DNA of 64,000 nt from Rhodococcoides kyotonense (GTDB lineage: Bacteria; Actinomycetota; Actinomycetes; Mycobacteriales; Mycobacteriaceae): assembly GCF_900188125.1 (NCBI RefSeq), contig NZ_FZOW01000019.1, positions 1-64,000 of the forward strand. Reading direction: 5' to 3'. Of this stretch, positions 40,801 through 46,676 are shown piece after piece (the stretch's first letter is position 1; each line of letters starts with the position of its first letter). The notes beneath the pieces were generated by a model. The model was not told the origin of the DNA, made no database searches, and saw only the letters and a program-made list of their open reading frames with translations. A program made the translations under genes and the position numbers.

Positions 40801-41295
40801 CACGTCGCGCTCGTCGGCATCGATTGGGAACAGTGGGGCGTCGCCAACCCTGCGTCGACGACCAATCCGCGCTTCGCCGCCCACATCGCCGCGGCCAGCA
40901 CGGGAGGCTCCGGCATCTCGGCTCTGCAAGCCGAGATCCTCGCTCTCCCAGAGGAGCAGCGCGCGGAGGTCATGACGTTCGTCCTCGCGGAGCAACTGGC
41001 ACTCGTGATGGGAATCGACGCCGAAGCAGTCGACGTCCAGACACCGTTGCCCGAGCTCGGATTGGATTCGCTCATGGCCGTCGAGTTCGCGGCCCGGGTC
41101 GGCAAGGCCGTCGGGCTGGAACTGTCGGTGCTCGAGTTCGGCCGCGGGCACGGTCTGTCGGCCATCGGCGCCAAGCTGGCTGCGACGCTCACCGCCCGAG
41201 CAGAAGGCGCTGCAGCAGCCCCTGCACCTGCTCCCATCGCCGTCGATGTCATGCCTGCACCGAAGTCACACGAATCCGTAGGAAGTGCGTCGTGA
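34867..41295 (+). CDS. Type I fully reducing polyketide synthase, KS-AT-DH-ER-KR-ACP
   Basis: 2142 residues from ATG 34867. Domains in order: ketosynthase (1-425, Cys175 in D-T-A-C-S-S-S, His in E-A-H-G-T-G and K-A-S-I-G-H), acyltransferase (about 520-830, Ser626 in G-H-S-V-G-E, specificity motif Y-H-S-H), dehydratase (about 895-1170, His932 in H-V-V-D-G-I-V-L-L-P, Asp in H-P-A-V-L-D), enoylreductase (about 1400-1740, NADPH loop from G1561), ketoreductase (about 1757-1960, T-G-G-F-G-A-F-G, Tyr1907), and ACP (Ser2068 in L-G-L-D-S-L). The order is that of mycocerosic-acid-synthase-type iterative PKSs. There is no thioesterase or reductase domain. The stop overlaps the oxoamine synthase start (GTGA), which points to release by that enzyme. 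Product: probably a saturated, possibly methyl-branched, acyl chain. Confidence 0.93.
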   Translation: MVEIALVGIGCRFPGGVHDGQSFWEFMLAKGDGIVDIPADRWNADRFYDPDPDAPGRMYTRRGGFLTQSLWEFDPEFFGISPREASVTDPQQRLLLEVAWEALDDAGHAGRVTGSPIGVYVGGFTNDSAGLRGSPSVRPYINAHSATSSSHTLLSNRISYALDLVGPSMTIDTACSSSLVAMHEAVRALDRGECEMALVGGVNTMIRPETFVSMCKGRFLAFDGRSKSFDATADGYGRGEGAGMVLLRPLADALRDGDRIYSVIRGSGVNQDGRTIAIPVPNPVSQRSLAERVCAEAGIDPSQVGYVEAHGTGTAVGDPLEIEALGGAYGSVAGRTTPLVVGSIKASIGHTEAAAGIASVIKSALSIHHRTIVPQAWLDTLNPAIPFEELQIRIPVDAEPFPNTYDRPVVAINGFGYGGTNAHVIMHDAPASAAVPRSTPRPRIFPLSARTDAALREVASTLADRLESLLDSAVPETADDVATAFASAAWTRRAHHPLRASLSFTGASDLLSGLREFASGTGQSAHTIDGAGAPVFVFSGMGPQWWGMARDLLNEGGVFAHEARVVDDAFTEIAGWSIIEELTRDEESSRVTDTEVAQPANFLVQVALVAELRARGIEPDTVVGHSVGEVSAAYVSGALSLHDALLVSCHRARLQATTAGSGSMLAVGLSEADALARIAEAGDDMRSHVSVAAVNSPTAVTLAGDVDHLTTLAESLTDAGIFAKRLQVEVPYHSHLMDPILGEVSSALASLDPRTPELTLFSTVTAEQVTGAGWDAAYWCDNVRKPVRFADTMTALIAQGRRLFLEVGPHPVLSGNIREILIRTGDPGTSIPTLVRKQNDAESLAATLSSLYAAGTFEGHIYSPGDAVASPHVALPAYPWQRTRVWSEDDASVADRFGSSTVYPMLGDRTAAAASEWHAELAISQFPWLHDHVVDGIVLLPGTAYLDAALSAAAVRSGRTEVGLEHVEFVAPLVVDKHDVPVLQVSVEDSTRRFVIRSRPAASSNWTVHAIGRLVEGQFDAPFVASDAPDVIHEVTGQALYPLLHAAGLQYGPTFQGIESASIGSDVVVASIDAFAQSGSGHLVHPAVLDTALQAVATLAAPTAATGAVVPAAMKTVRRYGPIPDRATVVVRRTGTDPMRADIAVTDEEGRAAVTLNGVEFRPIAPPQSLHAQMSSVFYEPVWELRDNRDPGTTVTEQARDFALVVVLGQPEASTTDRIDAITASRRESVVLHADTSTHVDVVTALREGLSRDGVEHVTVVAVAGRFTEPADAVASLLVVARAVHVAVYGDETGPAVDPASVSAVVLTQRAFCMPGDVDGADLAHAGLVGARRSLRNEQSTAAWRFIDSEPTTTLSELVTETFASGSFASDVVDEVALRQGSRWVITLKSNLDEHLAVRDQPTVLRNPEQSFAVEVPKSKLLSDLAFRANDRRAPGPGEVEVRMSTIGLNYKDPLKVMGVLTDKELAGTYFGTRLGLEGAGVVTRVGPGVTEVAPGDQMGVCARDMMRRYVTVGIDEGGTTAIPDGWEAGWCSSILPFLCAHYGLVHLARVQPGDTVLVHGAAGGMGMAAVQVARLLGARVIGTAGTEERREIAREAGAHDVLASRSLNYSEDVLTLTDGRGVDVVFNSSPGEIMAQNLHVAAEFARIVEIGKADIYFGGVMDLEPFDKNLSFYAVDMDRMFNFKPELARQVTREVLDKMKDGDYRHLPYTTYPLDRVGEAFDAVVRSSHTGRVVLSLDGDAPVVRPRIPTVDIDSDATYLVTGGFGAFGSAIARWLVDEGARRLVLVGRSGATTDRARETLESFSAAGVSVTQELVDIADYDAVASMIDRIGTTHPLRGVFHTAGVVNNHAVNDIDDDSLRSVFLPKVTGAVNLDRALDAAGVDPDLFVMFSSMSSLTGGAPQVSYSAANSVLDALSWSRRNRGKSAFTVSWGSMSGGGMAEAQPEVVRYLEMLGFRNIDMDAATLYLRECLTLDIPHVALVGIDWEQWGVANPASTTNPRFAAHIAAASTGGSGISALQAEILALPEEQRAEVMTFVLAEQLALVMGIDAEAVDVQTPLPELGLDSLMAVEFAARVGKAVGLELSVLEFGRGHGLSAIGAKLAATLTARAEGAAAAPAPAPIAVDVMPAPKSHESVGSAS

Positions 41296-42632
41296 CCACA
41301 GATTCCCGAGAGATCGCGCGTCAATTGCTCGCTCGCACCGGCTATTCCACGGTGCAGGTCGACGCCTCCGCCGAGGTGACGCCCGCGGTACCCAGGGCCG
41401 TGCCACCGACGGGGGCAGCTCCCGTGGGCCGCGGCCTGCTCGATCACCCGGACATCGTCGCAACGGTGGCCCAGTTCGACGGCGTCGACCAGATGTTCGC
41501 AGGGTTGAACCTGCCGAACCCGCTGTATCTGCCGCACGACGGAACGAGCGGTGCGACCATCCGCCAACTCGACCGCGACATGATCAACTTCGGATGCTTC
41601 AACTACCTCGGCCTCAGCGCGGACAAGCGAGTCGCCGAGGCGTCGAAGGCTGCGATCGACGAGTACGGCACGTCGGTGTCGGCGAGCCGGATCGTGTCCG
41701 GCCAGATTCCTCTGTACGCGCAGTTCGAATCCAGAATCGCCGCCACCTACGACGTCGACGACGCCGTCATCACGACGAGCGGCTACCTGACCAATGCTGC
41801 CGCCGTCGGATATCTGTTGGGCCAGGGCGATCTCGCGATATGCGACGCACTGGTACACAGCAGCATCGTGTCCGGCACCGAATGGGCGGGGTGTAGACGA
41901 GTCACGTTCCGGCACAACGATCCCGCCGCGCTGGAGGCGATTCTGAAGATGTCGCGAGCCAGCTTCGGGAGAGCGCTGGTGATTCTGGAAAGCCACTACA
42001 GCATGGACGGCGACGTCGCGCTGCTTCCCCAACTGATCGACGTGGCACGCAAGTACGACTGCGCGGTGATGATCGACGAAGCGCACAGTTTCGGTGTTCT
42101 CGGCGAACGTGGCCACGGCATCCGTGAGTTGTACGGCCTTCCCGGTGACGCCGTCGATGTTTGGATGGGCACGATGTCCAAGGCGCTCGGCAGCGTCGGA
42201 GGTTTCCTCGCAGGATCGCGCGAACTGATTCGTGCCTTCAAGTACTCCGCTCCAGGACTGAGCATGTTCGCCACCGCGCCGGCACCGGCATCGATCGCCG
42301 CCGCTCTGGCTGCGCTCGACATCATCGATGCCGAACCGGAACGTGTTGCGCGCCTTCGCGACAATGCGTCGTATGCGTTCGCGCAGTGTCAATCGCTGGG
42401 ATTTCGCACCGGACTTGCAGAAGGGACGCCGATCCTCCCAATCATCGTCGGCGACACACAGAAGGCAGTCATGGCGGGTGTCGGGTTGCTGCACTCCGGC
42501 ATCAACGCGAATTCGATCACCTACCCGTCGGTGCCACTCGGCGAGGAGCGCCTTCGGTTCTTTGTTTCGAGTGAACACACGCGAGAACAGATCGACACCG
42601 CGCTGACCACTCTCGCCGCGATCCTGTCATAG
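41292..42632 (+). CDS. PLP-dependent alpha-oxoamine synthase (AONS/KBL/SPT family)
   Basis: 446 residues from GTG 41292. A 70-80 residue N-terminal extension, absent from housekeeping BioF or KBL, precedes the fold-type I core: N-Y-L-G-L-S, G-T-S-V-S-A-S-R, H-S-S-I-V-S-G, D-E-A-H-S-F-G-V-L-G and PLP Lys297 in M-S-K-A-L-G-S-V-G-G. Family members condense an acyl thioester with glycine, alanine or serine, with loss of CO2, giving alpha-aminoketones; examples include serine palmitoyltransferase, BioF, CqsA and PKS-release enzymes such as Fum8. Translational coupling to the PKS suggests the PKS ACP is the acyl donor. Which amino acid is used cannot be told. Confidence 0.9.
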   Translation: MTTDSREIARQLLARTGYSTVQVDASAEVTPAVPRAVPPTGAAPVGRGLLDHPDIVATVAQFDGVDQMFAGLNLPNPLYLPHDGTSGATIRQLDRDMINFGCFNYLGLSADKRVAEASKAAIDEYGTSVSASRIVSGQIPLYAQFESRIAATYDVDDAVITTSGYLTNAAAVGYLLGQGDLAICDALVHSSIVSGTEWAGCRRVTFRHNDPAALEAILKMSRASFGRALVILESHYSMDGDVALLPQLIDVARKYDCAVMIDEAHSFGVLGERGHGIRELYGLPGDAVDVWMGTMSKALGSVGGFLAGSRELIRAFKYSAPGLSMFATAPAPASIAAALAALDIIDAEPERVARLRDNASYAFAQCQSLGFRTGLAEGTPILPIIVGDTQKAVMAGVGLLHSGINANSITYPSVPLGEERLRFFVSSEHTREQIDTALTTLAAILS

Positions 42633-42642
42633 GCTCTTCACG

Positions 42643-42688
42643 CTCGTGAGCGAAAATGTATAGCCCGCTACACATTTTCGCTCACGAG
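42643..42688. repeat. Dispersed palindromic element, copy 3 (22-bp arms, one mismatch)
   Basis: CTCGTGAGCGAAAATGTATAGC is followed by CC and GCTACACATTTTCGCTCACGAG; arms differ at one position. It lies between the convergent stops of the oxoamine synthase and KAS III genes, with almost no loop. The core GAAAATGTATAGC matches copy 2 at 26093. Confidence 0.72.
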
Positions 42689-42693
42689 GGGTG

Positions 42694-43683
42694 TCAGTGG
42701 ACCAGAACCAGTGCTCCCCAGATGAACCCGGCGCCGATGGTGGCGATGACCGTCACCGTGCCGGGCCGTAGGAGCGCCGCTCGCTCCAGCTCGGCGAGAA
42801 CCGTGAAAATACTGGCAGCACCGGTGTTTCCGAGCCTGTCCACAGTGATCGGTGCCTTGTCCCGCGGAACACCGAGCGAGTCGACGACGGTCTCGACGAT
42901 GTTGCGGTTGGCCTGATGAAAAACGAAGTGGTCGACGTCGTCCAATGCCAACCCGGCCTCGTCGACAGCTCTACGTACGACAGTGGGCAGCATCGTGGTC
43001 GCCAACTTCCACACGCGAGGCCCGTCCATGAAGACGTAATGCCGACCGTGCGCGACCGAGTCGGCGGTGAGCGGATGCCTCGATCCACCGTCTCGAATCC
43101 CGACGGACATGTCGAGTTCGGATTCGACGACGCTCGACCGTATCCCGCGTCCCACTGCTCGCTCGGCAGAGACGAGAGCACCGCCCGCAGCGTCGCCGAA
43201 GAAGATCCGTGTCGTCCGATCGGTGGGATTCATCTGGCGTGACAGAACTTCGGAGGCGAGAACGAGGATGTTGCGGTAACGCTCGCCGATCATCGATGCA
43301 GCGATCTCGATCGCCAACAATCCACCGGAACACGCTGCTTGCGTGAGGTCGATCGGAACGGCGCGCACCGCACCCAGCGCCTGAGCGACCGTCAACGCCG
43401 TCGATGGAAACGGCTGATCGGGGTTCACCGTCGCGAGCACGATCGCATCGACATCGACTGCAGGAAGACCACTCTCGGACAGAACCGAACGCGCAGCCCG
43501 AAGCGCGAGATCCGATGCAGCGGCGCCGTCCTCCAGGAACCGTCGAGACTCGATGCCGGTTCTTGACCTGATCCACTCGTCGCTCGAATCGACTGTGGCG
43601 CACAGTTCCGAGTTGGACACCATTCGATCCGGTAGCGCGTCGGCGAAATGACGGACGGTCACCGCAGAATTCCTGGCATCCAT
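42694..43683 (-). CDS. 3-oxoacyl-ACP synthase III (KAS III)-like condensing enzyme
   Basis: 329 residues from ATG 43683 (GGAG four bases upstream; 43695 would add four residues). The thiolase-fold catalytic triad is complete: Cys118 in T-Q-A-A-C-S-G-G-L, His in F-H-Q-A-N-R-N-I, and Asn in L-G-N-T-G-A-A-S. The Arg-containing R-S-R-T-G-I-E-S-R and C-terminal G-A-G-F-I-W-G-A segments are typical. Secondary-metabolism KAS III proteins prime chains or join acyl groups to amines or alcohols. Here it is convergent with the PKS/oxoamine pair and divergent from the MMPL gene, so it is probably part of the same pathway as primer or coupling enzyme, not housekeeping FabH. Confidence 0.88.
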   Translation of the reverse strand: MDARNSAVTVRHFADALPDRMVSNSELCATVDSSDEWIRSRTGIESRRFLEDGAAASDLALRAARSVLSESGLPAVDVDAIVLATVNPDQPFPSTALTVAQALGAVRAVPIDLTQAACSGGLLAIEIAASMIGERYRNILVLASEVLSRQMNPTDRTTRIFFGDAAGGALVSAERAVGRGIRSSVVESELDMSVGIRDGGSRHPLTADSVAHGRHYVFMDGPRVWKLATTMLPTVVRRAVDEAGLALDDVDHFVFHQANRNIVETVVDSLGVPRDKAPITVDRLGNTGAASIFTVLAELERAALLRPGTVTVIATIGAGFIWGALVLVH

Positions 43684-43877
43684 GCTTCTCCCCATCGTCG
43701 ATGGACAAGTTGAATTGTTGACAAAGCCTCGAACCGAAAAGTGAAGCAGGAGGCCACATTCGACCCGATGGACGGTATCAGCACTCCGACTTCGCGAACA
43801 GTGTCGACTACCCCACACGATGGGTGTAACCTCGCGTGCATTCGAAGATGTTGCGCGGTCATCGGGGGGACGCGGGA

Positions 43878-46046
43878 ATGACACGTGAGGATCGAACTGC
43901 GAGCCGAAACAGGCTTGCGCAGTTCGTCGTTCGCCGTGCCCGCCTGGTGGTCGCCTCCTGTGTAGTCGTCATCGTTCTCGCCGGCATATGGGGGTTCGGA
44001 GTACTGCACGACCTGAGCCTCGGCGGTTATTCCGACCCGGGTAGCGAGGCAGCACGGGTCGACGAGATCGTCGAAGCCCAGTTCGGCCGCCAGGTTCCCG
44101 ACGTCGCGATTCTCTACACGCCGACGGACGGTCGAACGGTCGACGACATTCGCGGTGACGTCGAGCAGAACCTGTCGGACGTCGATGCGTCGTTGCTCGC
44201 TCGGGATCCCGTGTCGTACTGGAACATGCCGCCGGCCATCGCGCAAGGGTTGAAGTCGTTCGACGGTCGATCGGCGCTCGCGGTTCTCACGATGAACGGC
44301 GACGAGGATGCTCGGGTCAAGACGTTTCTCGATATTCGCGACGACCTCGCCATCGACGGCGTCGACGTCCAGTTCGGCGGTTTCGCGACCATCGCCGACG
44401 CCTACAACACCGAGGCTCGGGCCGATCTCATCCGCGCCGAGACCATCACGTTCCCGATCCTGATGGTGCTCCTGCTCGTCATCTTCGGCGGCGTCACCGC
44501 TGCTGCCGTACCGCTGTGCATCGGTGGCCTCAGCATCCTGGCGTCGCTGGCCGTGATGCGCGTCCTCGCGAACTTCACCGAAGTCAGCATCTTCGCCACC
44601 AACATCGCGACGCTCGTCGGACTCGGCATGGCCGTCGACTACAGCCTGTTCGTCCTGACCAGATTCAGGGAGGAACTGCGACGCGGCGCGTCTGCCGAGG
44701 AGGCCGTCCACCGCACCATGGCGACGGCGGGCCGCACGGTGGCATTCTCGGCACTGCTTCTGGTGTGCGGTTTCGTCGGCATGCTGATCTTCCCGCAAGC
44801 GATGATTCGATCCCTCGGCTTCGGCGGCATGGCGGCGGTCGCCGTCTCGGCATTCGTCTCGCTCACGGCTCTGCCCGCGACGCTCGCCCTGCTCGGTCCG
44901 CGGATCAACTCGCTCAGCTGGCGAGCGGGCGCTGCAGACCGCGGAGACGCTCGTGCCGAACGATTCTGGGGATCGGTGGCCGAACGTGTGATGCGACGGC
45001 CAGTCGTCGTCGCAACTGCCATCTTCGCGCTTCTGGCGTTGCTCGCTGCCCCCATCGCGGGCGTCGCACTCGGCGATCTCGACCACACGGGGTTACCACC
45101 CGACGCACCGGCTCGTATCGCGACGGACAAGCTGTTCGCCGACTTTCCGCTCGCCAACTCGGGCGTCACGATCATGGTCCAGTCCGAGAACGGGAGTCCA
45201 CCCGACGCCCTCGTGGTCCAGCAACTCGCGGCCGAGATGGGACGCGTCGACGGCATCGCGGCCGCCTTGCCGTCGGGCAGCGCCGACGACTACGGCGTCA
45301 TCAGGGCGATCCTGACCTCGCCCGATCGAACTCAGGGTGCGCTCGACACCGTCACGCGTCTGCGTGCCGTCGAAGCGCCCGAGGGCACCGACATCCGGAT
45401 CGGTGGAGCCACGGCACTGAGCCAGGACGGCATCACGTCGATCTACGACACGATTCCGTGGATGTTCGCCATCATGATCGCGGCGACGTTCGTCGTCACC
45501 ACTGCGGCGTTTCGATCGATCGTACTGTCCGCCAAAGCAATTGCCATGGCGATGCTCAGCCTGGCAGCCACGTTCGGTGTGCTGACGTGGGTGTTCCACG
45601 ACGGTCACGGCGCCGGAATCATCGGAGTCACCCCCGGTCCACTCCAGGCAACGATGAGCATCCTCATCATGGCCGTCGTGTTCGGACTGTCCACCGACTA
45701 CGAGATCTTCCTGCTGTCACGCATCGTCGAAGCACACGACGTAGGCGCGACGACGCGCGAGGCGGTGAAGATCGGCGCCGCCCGCACCGGCAGAGTGGTC
45801 ACTGCTGCCGCTCTGCTGCTGATCACCGTCACCGCCTTCTTCTCGCTGTCCGAACTCGCGATGATGCGCCTCGTCGGAATCGGCATCATCATCGGACTGA
45901 TACTCGACGCCACCGTCGTCCGCATGCTGCTCGTACCCGCGCTGGTCGCACTGATGGGCGAGGCCAATTGGTGGTTGCACCCCAGAAAGACAGTCCCCGA
46001 ACAGGTTTCACGACCACTGGAGAAGGACAACGAGAATGTCGGTTGA
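43878..46046 (+). CDS. MMPL-family RND lipid exporter
   Basis: 722 residues from ATG 43878 (run of G eight bases upstream); in-frame starts at 43836 and 43848 would lengthen it. One TM near residues 25-45, then an extracytoplasmic domain, five TMs, a second loop and five TMs, as in MmpL3/MmpL11-type proteins. The proton-relay Asp-Tyr pairs are in G-M-A-V-D-Y-S-L-F and L-S-T-D-Y-E-I-F-L. MMPL proteins move lipids or lipopeptides out of the cell using the proton gradient. Placed between PKS-pathway genes and overlapping the GNAT gene, it is the probable exporter of the locus product. Confidence 0.92.
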   Translation: MTREDRTASRNRLAQFVVRRARLVVASCVVVIVLAGIWGFGVLHDLSLGGYSDPGSEAARVDEIVEAQFGRQVPDVAILYTPTDGRTVDDIRGDVEQNLSDVDASLLARDPVSYWNMPPAIAQGLKSFDGRSALAVLTMNGDEDARVKTFLDIRDDLAIDGVDVQFGGFATIADAYNTEARADLIRAETITFPILMVLLLVIFGGVTAAAVPLCIGGLSILASLAVMRVLANFTEVSIFATNIATLVGLGMAVDYSLFVLTRFREELRRGASAEEAVHRTMATAGRTVAFSALLLVCGFVGMLIFPQAMIRSLGFGGMAAVAVSAFVSLTALPATLALLGPRINSLSWRAGAADRGDARAERFWGSVAERVMRRPVVVATAIFALLALLAAPIAGVALGDLDHTGLPPDAPARIATDKLFADFPLANSGVTIMVQSENGSPPDALVVQQLAAEMGRVDGIAAALPSGSADDYGVIRAILTSPDRTQGALDTVTRLRAVEAPEGTDIRIGGATALSQDGITSIYDTIPWMFAIMIAATFVVTTAAFRSIVLSAKAIAMAMLSLAATFGVLTWVFHDGHGAGIIGVTPGPLQATMSILIMAVVFGLSTDYEIFLLSRIVEAHDVGATTREAVKIGAARTGRVVTAAALLLITVTAFFSLSELAMMRLVGIGIIIGLILDATVVRMLLVPALVALMGEANWWLHPRKTVPEQVSRPLEKDNENVG

Positions 46047-46659
46047 CATCAGACCCGCGTCGAAGGCAGACATTCGTGAGATGTCCGCGTTGATGGCACG
46101 CGCATTCCAGGTGGAGGACCCGGTCAGCGGTTACTTCTTTCCCGACGACAGCAAACGCCCGAAGAAGCAGCGACGCATGATGGCTGCGCTGATACGCCAT
46201 CGCTACCTCCCCATCGACGGAGCCGAAGTCGCCACCATCGACGACACGATCGTCGGCGTCAGCCTGTGGTATCCACACGACTCCCCGCCGGAACCGTGGT
46301 GGCGCAAGGCAATCAGCGGGCCTCATCTTCTGTGGGCCATGGGTCGCGGCGTTCGCCCCGGAATCCAGATGGATCGCACTCTGCTGGCAGGCGCACCGGA
46401 CGAGGAGGCAGTGCTGTGGGTGTATCTGGGCGTCGAGCCGTCGCTTCATCGGTCGGGTGTCGGACGCCTACTGTCTCGATCGTTCTTCGACCGGATGGAC
46501 CGCCAGGGCCGGACGACGTACGGGATCTGCAAGGAGGGCAACATCCCGTTCTGGAGTGCGATGGGGTTTCTTCCCGCGGGATCGACGACCATCGGCCCCA
46601 AGGGCCCTCTCGTGTATCGGATGAATCGACCACCCGCACAGGTGACGAGCGGGCCGTAG
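46036..46659 (+). CDS. GNAT-family N-acetyltransferase
   Basis: 207 residues. The ATG overlaps the MMPL stop by 11 bases, so both are made together. The GNAT acetyl-CoA motif A is seen in V-Y-L-G-V-E-P-S-L-H-R-S-G-V-G-R-L-L, and motif B in N-I-P-F-W-S-A-M-G-F. Such enzymes acetylate primary amines. In a locus that also encodes an amine-forming aminotransferase fusion and an alpha-oxoamine synthase, an aminolipid is the most natural substrate; this is inference. Only 17 bases separate its stop from that of the convergent aminotransferase fusion. Confidence 0.85.
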   Translation: MSVDIRPASKADIREMSALMARAFQVEDPVSGYFFPDDSKRPKKQRRMMAALIRHRYLPIDGAEVATIDDTIVGVSLWYPHDSPPEPWWRKAISGPHLLWAMGRGVRPGIQMDRTLLAGAPDEEAVLWVYLGVEPSLHRSGVGRLLSRSFFDRMDRQGRTTYGICKEGNIPFWSAMGFLPAGSTTIGPKGPLVYRMNRPPAQVTSGP

Positions 46660-46676
46660 CCCGCCCGTCCACCCAG

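Noticed and set aside
40329..42578. 749-codon minus-strand frame opposite the PKS end and oxoamine synthase
   Set aside because: Antisense shadow; the plus strand carries complete catalytic motifs.
41292..42632. Oxoamine synthase as the housekeeping biotin gene bioF
   Set aside because: Overlap with the PKS, the N-terminal extension and distance from biotin genes favour a pathway role, though bioF cannot be fully excluded without the rest of the genome.
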